A DNA stretch of 43,197 bases from Promethearchaeota archaeon. Its GTDB lineage: Archaea > Asgardarchaeota > Lokiarchaeia > Sigyniarchaeales > SOKP01. The first letter of the stretch is position 1. The number at the start of each line of letters is the position of its first letter. The notes beneath the pieces are model-generated. The model searched no databases. It saw only the letters and a list, made by a program, of their open reading frames with translations, and was not told where the DNA came from. This document shows, piece after piece, positions 32,694 through 41,728 of this stretch. The translations under genes were made by a program, and so were the position numbers. Location: the NCBI GenBank assembly GCA_008080765.1, contig SHMU01000009.1:1-43197 (forward strand), read 5' to 3'.

Positions 32694-33047
32694 TTAATTT
32701 TGCTTTATTATTTTTTTGATTTTTATCTTAATTAAAGTAAAAAAATGGATTGAATTGATTACAGCGTATTTTATTTTCTCTACTTGATTGTTTAGTTTTA
32801 TTCCTAATTTTTCTTCCTTTTTATCTTGTATGGTTTTAAAAACTTGCAAAAAGGCATTTAGAAATAAGAATATGAATATGAAAATGTACATGTAAATGTA
32901 TATGTAAATGTATATGTAAATGTAAATGAATAGTATTTGTAAATAATCTATTCCCATCTTCATAATTGGTTCTATGAAATAGTCCAATATTTTTTTCTCC
33001 CATAGACTTGAAGAAAGACTCGCAAATGTGCTTTCTAAATTATCCAT
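32694..33047 (-). CDS. Hypothetical protein with a TM segment encoded by a hexanucleotide-like microsatellite
   Basis: 117 aa; FIYIYIYIYIYIYMYIFIFIFLFL. Confidence 0.45.
   Translation of the reverse strand: MDNLESTFASLSSSLWEKKILDYFIEPIMKMGIDYLQILFIYIYIYIYIYIYMYIFIFIFLFLNAFLQVFKTIQDKKEEKLGIKLNNQVEKIKYAVINSIHFFTLIKIKIKKIIKQN
32867..32934. repeat. Imperfect 6/12-bp tandem repeat (ATGTAAATGTAT-type)
   Basis: gaatatgaatatgaaaatgtacatgtaaatgtatatgtaaatgtatatgtaaatgtaaatgaata. Confidence 0.85.
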
Positions 33048-33086
33048 ATTCTTTTCTTATAATACAGTTATTATAATTAGGTCTTT

Positions 33087-34511
33087 TTATAAGTTAATTT
33101 GTTTTAGTTGCTCTTGTATTCGTAATTTCTTTTCTCCATACATATCATAAAACATTAAAAAGAAAATTCCCGCAATAATGCAAAGAATGCCACCGATCAG
33201 CCCACTATGAATTCTTACCCCTAAAACCGCAATGCCTACTTGGTACTCCGCAATTGGATCAAATCCAGTAAATACATGAATTGCTGCAATCGCTCCTGCT
33301 GCAATCATATAGGAAAATCTGAAAAAGAAATTCGTCACCCCTTGTAAAGTTGCCTCTTGATGTCTGCCTAAAGCAGCCGTAATTTCATCATAAGTATCAG
33401 AAATTATAGGCATAAGCAGAACTGCAGAAGCACCATATAAAAATCCCGCAATACTATAATAAATCACATATTCCAAAACAAATCTACCCCACATAAAAGG
33501 TAAAAAGGCGCAGCCAAGCAATATGTAGCCCATTCCAAACGTTTTAGCATGACCAATCTTTTTTCCAACCTTAATCCATACCGGAATAGAAACTAAAAAC
33601 CCAAGAATAAAACCCATTTGAGAAATCATGCTTACACTAATATCTGCTCTTAATACATCCGTTATGAAGAGAAGAGTAGATAAATAATTTAAATTATAGG
33701 CCACGCTAAAACTTAAATAGGCAAATACATATACAAGAAAATTCTTATTTGTTACAGCAGTCTTTAAAACTTTTTTTAGCGAAACCGGATTTTTGGTTGA
33801 TGTTTCACATCCAGAAATATATCGTTCAGTAAGAGCTTTAGGTTCAATCATTCCGGGAATAATTAATACACTGTTTGCAAGTAAGATGATTAATGCTACA
33901 AAGGCAGCTGTCGCATACGAACCTAGATTCCCTTGCTGAATGAATAGTGGAATTACTAATGCAGTTGCAACAAATGTGCCAAGTGTTGAAAATATTAACG
34001 CAGAAGCTCCGATTTTTCTCCGATCTGAATCAGTCCTAAAAATTGATACTGACGCAGCAGTGTAATTTGAATTAAAAATAGTGTAGAAAAGATCATATAA
34101 GCATACCACGATTACAAAATAAATGAAAATTGGCCAAGGTGTCGACGTAGCATCAACGCTTGGAGGAAAATAGATGAAAAAGAACATTATTGAGGTTCCA
34201 AAAGCTCCTGCAAGTATCCATATCGTTCTTAATCCAAACTTTCTGCTCCATGAACGTGGTTTCTCGGTAAAATAAGCCAATAGCGGGTCATTAATCGCAT
34301 TCCATATGCTAAAAATTGTATAGGCTAAGGCAATCAGTATAACATTAAGCAATATTTCTTTTTCATAGAAATAGAATACAACTTGTCCAAAAAATGCTAA
34401 AAAAAAGCTATCCATAAACCATGCCGCAGAATAAGATAAAAATTTCCCTTTGGAATACTTTTGGCTATCTTCTAAACAGAATCCTTGTGTCGAATCGTTA
34501 GTTTCAGTCAT
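33087..34511 (-). CDS. MFS_2/GPH-family (glycoside-pentoside-hexuronide:cation symporter-like) transporter
   Basis: About 12 hydrophobic segments; AIWNAINDPLLAYFTEKPRSWSRKFGLRTIW N-terminal signature. Confidence 0.85.
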   Translation of the reverse strand: MTETNDSTQGFCLEDSQKYSKGKFLSYSAAWFMDSFFLAFFGQVVFYFYEKEILLNVILIALAYTIFSIWNAINDPLLAYFTEKPRSWSRKFGLRTIWILAGAFGTSIMFFFIYFPPSVDATSTPWPIFIYFVIVVCLYDLFYTIFNSNYTAASVSIFRTDSDRRKIGASALIFSTLGTFVATALVIPLFIQQGNLGSYATAAFVALIILLANSVLIIPGMIEPKALTERYISGCETSTKNPVSLKKVLKTAVTNKNFLVYVFAYLSFSVAYNLNYLSTLLFITDVLRADISVSMISQMGFILGFLVSIPVWIKVGKKIGHAKTFGMGYILLGCAFLPFMWGRFVLEYVIYYSIAGFLYGASAVLLMPIISDTYDEITAALGRHQEATLQGVTNFFFRFSYMIAAGAIAAIHVFTGFDPIAEYQVGIAVLGVRIHSGLIGGILCIIAGIFFLMFYDMYGEKKLRIQEQLKQINL

Positions 34512-34661
34512 TTTTTTTTATTAATTTTTATTCTGTTAAATGATATATAGTAGATATATTTTTAAATGTTTGGGATAGTATTTAAGTAGTTAAATGTTCA
34601 CAATTATAAATATATAAATTTATATACATATTATATAAATATTAATAAAAAAGGTTTTAAA

Positions 34662-35849
34662 ATGATATTTGAAGATAATGATATTCAACAAACCAAGGAT
34701 CGTTTAAGTGCATGGTGGAATAACGAAGGATTAGACAGACCATGTATTGGTTTTAATTTTCCTTTTACAAATTCAAAAATTACCAGTGTAGATGAGATCA
34801 CAGACTTTTTTATGTCTTTTTGCTTGGCAAAGAATCCAGATGGTATTAAAAGCTGCATGGACAAATTTGAAGAATTAAAAGAAAATTTATATGCAGGAGG
34901 AGAAAGTATCTATAGTTTTAGACCTAATTATGGTGCTGGCTCTTTGGCTGCTGTATTTGGAGTTGAACCCGAATATATGAAGGGTTCAGATAAATTTGGA
35001 CCTTTAGCAGAAACAGTATGGTATCTTAAAGAAATGGCTCCCGATGAGGCAATAACCCTTTTAGAAGAGACCAAATTAGATAAAAATAATGAATGGTATT
35101 CACGATTCCTAAATATTGTTGAATACGCTGCAAAAAGAGCAGAGAAAGGAAATTATACTATTGCAATGATTGATTTAGGAGGTGTGCTTGACGTTCTATC
35201 CTCTTTATTAGGACCAAAAAATATTATACTGAATATGAAAAGAAATCCTGAGCTTATTGAAAATGCATGTACTCTTATCTTAGAAAAAGAGAAAAGAGTC
35301 TTTTCTGATCTTCAAACAATTATTGATAAGCATTCTCTAGGTTGTAATAGTTGGCTAAATTTATGGTGTCCTAAACATTATTATCCTGTTCAAAGTGACT
35401 TTAGTGCCATGTTATCCCCGAAGTGGTTCAAGAGATTTGCACTCCCATATATTAAGGAGCAGGCCGAGGATCTTGACTTTGCGGTATATCATCTTGATGG
35501 AGAAAATCAAATTGCTCATTTAAACGATCTCTTAAGCTTAGACTGTTTAGATGGGATTCAATGGGTACCCGGCGCAGGAAAAGAAATTACTTCCAGTATG
35601 CAATGGATGCCATTATATGAAAAAATTCAAGCTGCTGGAAAGAAAGTTATTCTTACCAATTTTGAAGACTCTACGATGATTCCTCTCTTCTATGAAAAAT
35701 TAGATCCCGATCTTCTCTATATATCAAGATTTTTTTTAGATCGTTTTAGAGCAGAATTTTATCTTCCCGAATTTATCGGTGGCAAGGGCGGAAAAGGCAA
35801 TTTTCGAAAATTCAAAAGAGAAAGAAAAAAAGAAATTAAAATGGAATAA
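34662..35849 (+). CDS. URO-D-fold protein, second divergent paralog
   Basis: FAVYHLDGENQIAHLNDLLSLDCLDGIQWVPGAGK and MLSPKWFKRFALPYIKEQAED motifs. Confidence 0.8.
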   Translation: MIFEDNDIQQTKDRLSAWWNNEGLDRPCIGFNFPFTNSKITSVDEITDFFMSFCLAKNPDGIKSCMDKFEELKENLYAGGESIYSFRPNYGAGSLAAVFGVEPEYMKGSDKFGPLAETVWYLKEMAPDEAITLLEETKLDKNNEWYSRFLNIVEYAAKRAEKGNYTIAMIDLGGVLDVLSSLLGPKNIILNMKRNPELIENACTLILEKEKRVFSDLQTIIDKHSLGCNSWLNLWCPKHYYPVQSDFSAMLSPKWFKRFALPYIKEQAEDLDFAVYHLDGENQIAHLNDLLSLDCLDGIQWVPGAGKEITSSMQWMPLYEKIQAAGKKVILTNFEDSTMIPLFYEKLDPDLLYISRFFLDRFRAEFYLPEFIGGKGGKGNFRKFKRERKKEIKME

Positions 35850-36019
35850 AATTAGAAAAATACATCAGTAACCTTAAAGCCAATGCATATAAATTTTAAT
35901 ATATCCTTTTTATTATAAATTAAGGAAATAATTCACAAGTTTATCAGATATTGTAATGAAATTCATCTTGTAAAATACTGATCAGAAAATTTGAATTAAG
36001 TAGAACTGAGGGTATCAAA

Positions 36020-36805
36020 ATGGAAGAAATTAAAAATAAATTAAATCAAAAAATTCAAGTTTTAAAATTGTTAAATACAGTAACACGTTTGAGAATTATT
36101 TTAGTCCTTATGGTGTATGGAAAGCAAAGTCTTGCTCAATTAAGGGATAAGACAGGGAAAACGAAGGCAACCATCACCAATCATATCAAAAAATTTGAAA
36201 ATTTAGGAATCATTAACACCTCAAGAAAAGATGCGAAAGGATCAATTGATGCAAAAGTATATGAATTAATTCCGGGTTTCATAGATCTCATTAAACTCAA
36301 TCCAGAAGATATTAATTTGCTTTCAGAGGAAGAACAAAAGATCGTGCTTAAGTTCTTTATTTTACGGGATAAGTGGATGTTTGAAATGATGAGAAATATA
36401 TTTCAACTGCTTACTCTTTATTATTCCGAATTAAAAAATCAGGACATAGATTTTGAGTCTAAAGAAACTGTGGAATCAGATTTCGAAAAAAAAGAAGAAT
36501 CTGACTCTAAGAAAGATGATTTATTTGATTTTAAAAATCTTGAAGAATTTAAGAATCATTATTTTGAATCTATTGCGAAATATCAAATTCTCTTCTTAAA
36601 TGAGGGAGCGAAACGATACTATGATGCTCTGCTTATGGAAAGTAAAACCAAATTACATGAAAAAATTAAAAAAGATGATGACCTAATAAATGACTATAAA
36701 CGTCCCTATTTAGTATTTGATACGATGATACCTTTGGAAAATATCCTAAGATTTGATCCCGAAACGCGACAATTTATCCGATTTTTTAAGGTTTTTGATA
36801 AATAG
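36020..36805 (+). CDS. ArsR-like winged-helix transcriptional regulator with long C-terminal region
   Basis: LLNTVTRLRIILVLMVYGKQSLAQLRDKTGKTKATITNHIKKFENLGII wHTH. Confidence 0.8.
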   Translation: MEEIKNKLNQKIQVLKLLNTVTRLRIILVLMVYGKQSLAQLRDKTGKTKATITNHIKKFENLGIINTSRKDAKGSIDAKVYELIPGFIDLIKLNPEDINLLSEEEQKIVLKFFILRDKWMFEMMRNIFQLLTLYYSELKNQDIDFESKETVESDFEKKEESDSKKDDLFDFKNLEEFKNHYFESIAKYQILFLNEGAKRYYDALLMESKTKLHEKIKKDDDLINDYKRPYLVFDTMIPLENILRFDPETRQFIRFFKVFDK

Positions 36806-36996
36806 AACCCCGGGAATTATTATTAAAATGCTAAACTTTCTTATTTATTTTGTATTGGATTAAATTATCATTTTTTAAGCTATTTCTGATGATTTAATCG
36901 GCATTTGATTTCAACATTTAGTTCTTTATATATGCAGTCAAACATTTAAATAGTATCAATATTTAATATATCTTAGGTTAAAATTGGTTATACAGA

Positions 36997-37034
36997 AAAT
37001 GTGATGTTCATTTAGTTCAATTAAAGATTTGAAC
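36997..37034. promoter_or_regulatory. Candidate operator region: AAATGTGATGTTCATTT plus GTTCAA-N8-TTGAAC inverted repeat
   Basis: Half-sites AAATG/CATTT at 36997-37013; perfect 6-bp inverted repeat at 37015-37034. Confidence 0.35.
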
Positions 37035-37126
37035 ATTAGGAGCAGTATTAACCATTTTATTAAAGTCAAAACATGCATATATTTTCAATATTATAATCTA
37101 TGAGTTAGAATGGATTCAAAAATTTA

Positions 37127-37508
37127 AGTGAACTACCCTCGCCTGAAGGCGAAGGCTCTGTGTGTCTACGGAGCTCTTAGTTCACCAGACTGAGCATGGA
37201 GAGATTCATGCTACGATGGATCGGTCATGAAACCTTCGGTTGCCGCCAAGCCCTTGCACCAGACTGTTGCTCTGCAATCGATGGTTAATAGCCCCGAAGG
37301 GTAGGGGTAGTGGCATCGGTTTAACAAGCCTTTCCATCATTGTCGAGGTGAAGTCGGATTCCTTACCTGCTCATGCGGCATGGATACGCACTACTCGATG
37401 AAGCCCCTTTGCGTGAAAACGGGCGGAGGAAGATTTACTCGAGGGAGTATACACTTCACGCAAAACGTCTGATTCCTCTCCCCCTTAAAAGGGGAGTGTT
37501 CTCAGACT
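37127..37508 (-). mobile_element. tnpB-less IS200/IS605-derived mini-element (MITE-like) with hairpin ends and guide-RNA-like core
   Basis: Right end AGTGAACTACCC with CGCC-TGAA-GGCG hairpin near 37140; left-end hairpin CTCCCC-cttaaaa-GGGGAG at 37478-37496; internal region similar to 1-237 (opposite strand). Confidence 0.7.
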
Positions 37509-37564
37509 AAATTTATAAAATAAGAACAGAAATTAATAAATAATAATAAAATGGAGGTTAAATA

Positions 37565-38194
37565 ATGGAATTTGAAAAACTTACTGAACTCTTAATCGAG
37601 TTAGAAGTTGATGATATTGAGGCAGCCGTAAAAGAGGCATTAGACGAGGGAAAGGACCCATTTAAAGTGCTAAATGCACTTACCAAGGGAATGGATGAAG
37701 TGGGACGGCGCTATGAAGCAAAAGAATATTATCTAACTGAACTGGTATTAGCAGGAGAAACAATGAAAGAAGCTTTCAAAGTATTAAAGCCCGCCTTAGC
37801 AGCTCAAGAAAACATAGAGAGCAAACCCAAAGTTATTTTAGCGACAGTTAAAGGTGACAATCACGATATCGGTAAAAATATTCTGGGCTCATTATTGTTG
37901 AGCTCCGGATTTGAAATCTACGACTTAGGTATGGATGTTGATGAGAATACTATTGTTGATAAAGTGAAAGAGACAGGTGCACAAATAGTTGCGCTAAGTT
38001 CTTTGCTCACGATGACCGTGGAACAAATCGAGGTGGTACATGAAGCCCTTCAAGAAGCCAATCTTCGTGATAAAGTTAAATTAATTGTTGGCGGAGCTCC
38101 CTTAAACGAAGATCTTGCGAAAAAATTGGGTGCAGACGATTTTGCCGAAGATGCTGTAGAGGGTGTAAATCACATAAAAGCACTGGCTCAATAA
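37565..38194 (+). CDS. Corrinoid (B12-binding) protein, MtaC/MtbC/MttC-like
   Basis: VKGDNHDIGKNILGSLLLSSGFEIYDLG (DxHxxG) and LSSLLTMTVEQIEVV; N-terminal methionine-synthase-cap-like helical domain; GGAGG upstream of ATG. Confidence 0.95.
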   Translation: MEFEKLTELLIELEVDDIEAAVKEALDEGKDPFKVLNALTKGMDEVGRRYEAKEYYLTELVLAGETMKEAFKVLKPALAAQENIESKPKVILATVKGDNHDIGKNILGSLLLSSGFEIYDLGMDVDENTIVDKVKETGAQIVALSSLLTMTVEQIEVVHEALQEANLRDKVKLIVGGAPLNEDLAKKLGADDFAEDAVEGVNHIKALAQ

Positions 38195-38304
38195 GTTTGA
38201 GTAGTTCTTAAATGATGCTCTACCTCTCTATTAATATAATTTTATACAATCTTTTTTGCAAAAATTAAAATCAATATCAAATTTAAAAAATATTATGAGA
38301 AAAA

Positions 38305-39492
38305 ATGGATGCTCAAGAAAGAGTGCTAAAAGCAATTAACCATGAAGAACCGGATAAAGTACCCGCATTTGAAAGTACCATTACAAATAATGGATTAAAG
38401 AAATATTATGGGATTGAAATTGAAAAAAGTGAGATTCAGCTCTATAAAAGCTTGAGCAAACTCGGGAAGAAAGGTGATAGACTCCTTCAAAAAGGCTATT
38501 GCAATAAAAATATAGTTAAATCCGTTATGCGAAATTTCTATGAATTCTGCAAAAGAGCTCACCTAGATCTTGTTCTGAGCATGGGGGCTCTGTTTAATAG
38601 GAAATTGTTAGAGAATGGAGAAGGATTTATCGATGAATTTGGTCGTATTATGAAATTTGAATCATACGTTGATAAAAATGGAATTGAAACTGTAATTGTA
38701 GGATATCATGGAAGTGTAATTAATTCTTTCGAAGATTATGAATCGTGGGAACAACCCGATCCCAATTGGGAAGCGAGACTAATTAATTTCGAAGCGGGAA
38801 GGGAAGTCCAAGAAGAGATGAATAATAGGGTATTTTCTATTCCTGCCATCAGCGCATTAATGGAAGTCACATGGGAGTCTTTTGGCTTAGAAAACTTTTC
38901 TAAGCTTTTTGCGCGGTCGGCTCAAATTAAAAAAGTTTTTGATGATCGCGGCAAATTTACTCTAGAATTAGTGAAAATCCTAGCGGAGCATGATGCAAAG
39001 ATTATTTTGCTCTGGGATGATTATGGGTATAAAAATGGCTTATTCATGAGTCCCAGAAATTATCGGAAGTATGTGTTTCCCTGGATTAAACGCATCTGTG
39101 ATGCCGCCCATAGGATGGATTGTAAAATTATGCTTCATTCGGATGGGGACTTAACGGAGATTCTTGATGACATTGTTAATAGCGGTGTTGACGTTTTAAA
39201 TCCGATTGAACCGACCACTGCAAATCCTGATTATACGATTTGCAACTTAAAAGAAAAATATGGAGATAAATTAACCTTATCGGGAAATATATCACCCATG
39301 CTTCTTGCATCAGGACCAATCCAAGAAATCATATCTTATTCAAAAAGATTAATCAAAGAAATTGCTCCTGGTGGAGGGTTTCTATTCGGCTCTGGACACA
39401 GCATAAATCCCGCAATCCCTCCCCAACATTATGAAGCAATGCAGCAGATAAAAGAACAATATGGTAGTTATCCAATAGACCACAATTTTTAA
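38305..39492 (+). CDS. URO-D family methyltransferase-like protein, third paralog, directly downstream of the corrinoid gene
   Basis: AQERVLKAINHEEPDKVPAFES; KIMLHSDGDLTEILDDIVNSGVDVLNPIEP; LTLSGNISP; PGGGFLFGSGHSINPAIP. Confidence 0.88.
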   Translation: MDAQERVLKAINHEEPDKVPAFESTITNNGLKKYYGIEIEKSEIQLYKSLSKLGKKGDRLLQKGYCNKNIVKSVMRNFYEFCKRAHLDLVLSMGALFNRKLLENGEGFIDEFGRIMKFESYVDKNGIETVIVGYHGSVINSFEDYESWEQPDPNWEARLINFEAGREVQEEMNNRVFSIPAISALMEVTWESFGLENFSKLFARSAQIKKVFDDRGKFTLELVKILAEHDAKIILLWDDYGYKNGLFMSPRNYRKYVFPWIKRICDAAHRMDCKIMLHSDGDLTEILDDIVNSGVDVLNPIEPTTANPDYTICNLKEKYGDKLTLSGNISPMLLASGPIQEIISYSKRLIKEIAPGGGFLFGSGHSINPAIPPQHYEAMQQIKEQYGSYPIDHNF

Positions 39493-39500
39493 CTTCTTAA

Positions 39501-39580
39501 TTTTTTCATTTTTTCATTTTTTCATTTTTTCATTTTTTCATTTTTTCATTTTTTCAACTTTTCAACTTTTCAACTTTTCA
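39501..39580. repeat. 8-bp tandem repeat: 7x TTTTTTCA followed by 3x ACTTTTCA
   Basis: Direct reading of 39501-39580, 9 nt after the URO-D stop. Confidence 0.95.
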
Positions 39581-39929
39581 ACTTATCTATTTTTTTATGA
39601 TAAAATGGCTTAAAAATAATAAATTCATACATATTTCATCTAAAATGTTTTTCAATGGCACTTTAAAATTTCAATATTTTTTCAAATCATTATTCTATTA
39701 AACTCAATAAACTACCTGGATACAAATTTATAGTTGTTTAAAATTAAAAAATACGGAAATAAGGAAAAAAATATAGTTTTTTAAGAGGATCTTTATGAAT
39801 TAAAGAATTTGCAGAGATTATGGAATAAAATGGTTAATAGAAAATATTGAAATATTTCCTATCTATCAAATATTAAGGATTTTTTTCTTTTTCATTATAA
39901 TTTGATTATTTGTGAGTATTAGACTTATC

Positions 39930-41426
39930 TCATTTCGATTTATCTGATCGTGGATTTCCTAATTCTTTAATATATTTATCCCGTCTTTCTGCATGAATTT
40001 TAAGCAGTTCACCTTTCATTTCCTTGACGATATCTCCAGTTAAAGGGTAACCAAGTGTCCATATAATAAATCCTAAAAGTGCTACTAGCCCCGGGATGAG
40101 CCCAATTGCGATACTTACTCCCAGAAACGCATTAAACGCTCCCATAGTCGGTTGGAGCTTATCTCCAACATAGACTAATCCAAATAACGTCATGAGGGTA
40201 GTCGGTGTGATAAAGGCGAGACTTATCATAGGTTTACTGATTAGAGGTCCAATACCCGCATATAACCCTTCTCTACGTTCTCCTGAAATCTTCCACAAGT
40301 CATAATCAATAGTATCTGCCCACATAGGATAATGAAGAATGAAATCTCCAGAATAGGCAAGAAAAACTATGGAGATTCCTATACAGACTAAATACCATAA
40401 CCCGGTAAATGAAAATGCAAACGAAAGTAAAAATCCGAGAGCTAACACTCCTTGGTAAAAACTAAGTGCTGTTTTAATGGAATATATATTGGCAAGTCGT
40501 AGTTCAATAATTGCGCCGACGATAAGACAAATTAATGGTGGAATCCAGAAAATTAACATTTCTATCCCAGAATTCATCATCGGTGAAATTACCCATGTAA
40601 GAAAGAAAGGAAGTGTTGCCATACTCACATTTATTATGTATACGCTTACACCATCATATATCATATAGATAAGATAGGATTTGTTTTTAAATGCTGATTT
40701 CACAGCTTTTTTCAAGGGAGTAGGTTTCTCTGGAATGTGCTCAGGATGCTCTCTGACAACATATGCTGCGAAAAGATAAGGAACTAAACCAAAAATTGCA
40801 ATCCCAATCACTAAAAATTGAAATATTCTTATTGACTCCACTGTGGGATTCACCAAAAAAGCTAATGGCAAGAAAAATCCCAGCATAACTCCTGGTAAGG
40901 TAAATAATGTTGAATATATTTGAATCTTTTCCCTCTCCTTTTGGTCTAACGTCATTTGAGGCAAAAGTGCAACGTGGGCACCAAGCACAAGGGTAAACAT
41001 GGAATCATATGCTATTTGGCTTACCATATACCATACAAATAACCAGACTTGGGAACCCAGTGTTTGAGTTCCTCGAAACGCCTCTGGTGGGAAAAAAACC
41101 ATAGCAAATGCGATACTAAAAAGGGGTGCCCCATATTTGATATAGGGAATATATCTTTGAATTTCACCCCGCTTTTTATTGTAAAATCTAGTATTATTAA
41201 TTTTATGACCAAATAGTGGGTCATTTGCGGCGTTCCATATCATATAGGCAATTTGGCCAATGATAATCCATACGTTTTGTAGCCCCATCCACGCATAATA
41301 AAAAGCTTGTATTAAACCCATAACGGAATGGTAAAACGTTCCGGGCATTGTAGCAAAGGCATACGCAAGTTTTTCCTTTACAGGGACATATTCATAATTA
41401 TTATCATCTGCTTTCGTAGTACTCAT
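39930..41426 (-). CDS. MFS_2/GPH-family transporter, second paralog
   Basis: MIWNAANDPLFGHKINNTRFYNKKRGEIQRYIPYIKYGAP; about 12 hydrophobic segments. Confidence 0.85.
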   Translation of the reverse strand: MSTTKADDNNYEYVPVKEKLAYAFATMPGTFYHSVMGLIQAFYYAWMGLQNVWIIIGQIAYMIWNAANDPLFGHKINNTRFYNKKRGEIQRYIPYIKYGAPLFSIAFAMVFFPPEAFRGTQTLGSQVWLFVWYMVSQIAYDSMFTLVLGAHVALLPQMTLDQKEREKIQIYSTLFTLPGVMLGFFLPLAFLVNPTVESIRIFQFLVIGIAIFGLVPYLFAAYVVREHPEHIPEKPTPLKKAVKSAFKNKSYLIYMIYDGVSVYIINVSMATLPFFLTWVISPMMNSGIEMLIFWIPPLICLIVGAIIELRLANIYSIKTALSFYQGVLALGFLLSFAFSFTGLWYLVCIGISIVFLAYSGDFILHYPMWADTIDYDLWKISGERREGLYAGIGPLISKPMISLAFITPTTLMTLFGLVYVGDKLQPTMGAFNAFLGVSIAIGLIPGLVALLGFIIWTLGYPLTGDIVKEMKGELLKIHAERRDKYIKELGNPRSDKSK

Positions 41427-41528
41427 AATTGTGTTATAAAAATTTTTTTTAAATTTTTCTAAACTATTTTAATATAATATTAAACGTTAGATAATTTAAA
41501 TTATATACCTATCTTTGTGCTATGAGTT

Positions 41529-41545
41529 AAATGTGAGTCACATTT
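41529..41545. promoter_or_regulatory. Perfect palindrome AAATGTG-AGT-CACATTT, candidate operator between divergent genes
   Basis: 7-bp arms with a 3-bp spacer, about 100 bp upstream of the transporter start. Confidence 0.45.
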
Positions 41546-41728
41546 GTAGTAATTCAATCACAATAGCACAATTAAGAAGCAATTCTAATTAAGATCTACA
41601 ATAGTATAAAAACATTTTATATTCTGCGTATGAAAAAATAAAAAAGCGTAAAGCTTAAAAGGTAAAATTTCTCAACTAACTTAAACTATATATAAATATG
41701 TATACTATTGTTAGGGGTTTATTTATAA

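Noticed and set aside
37330-37470. Cys-containing open frame KPFHHCRGEVGFLTCSCGMDTHYSMKPLCVKTGGG in the mini-element
   Set aside because: Short, stops immediately upstream, no start codon; more likely chance frame on the non-coding strand of an IS remnant
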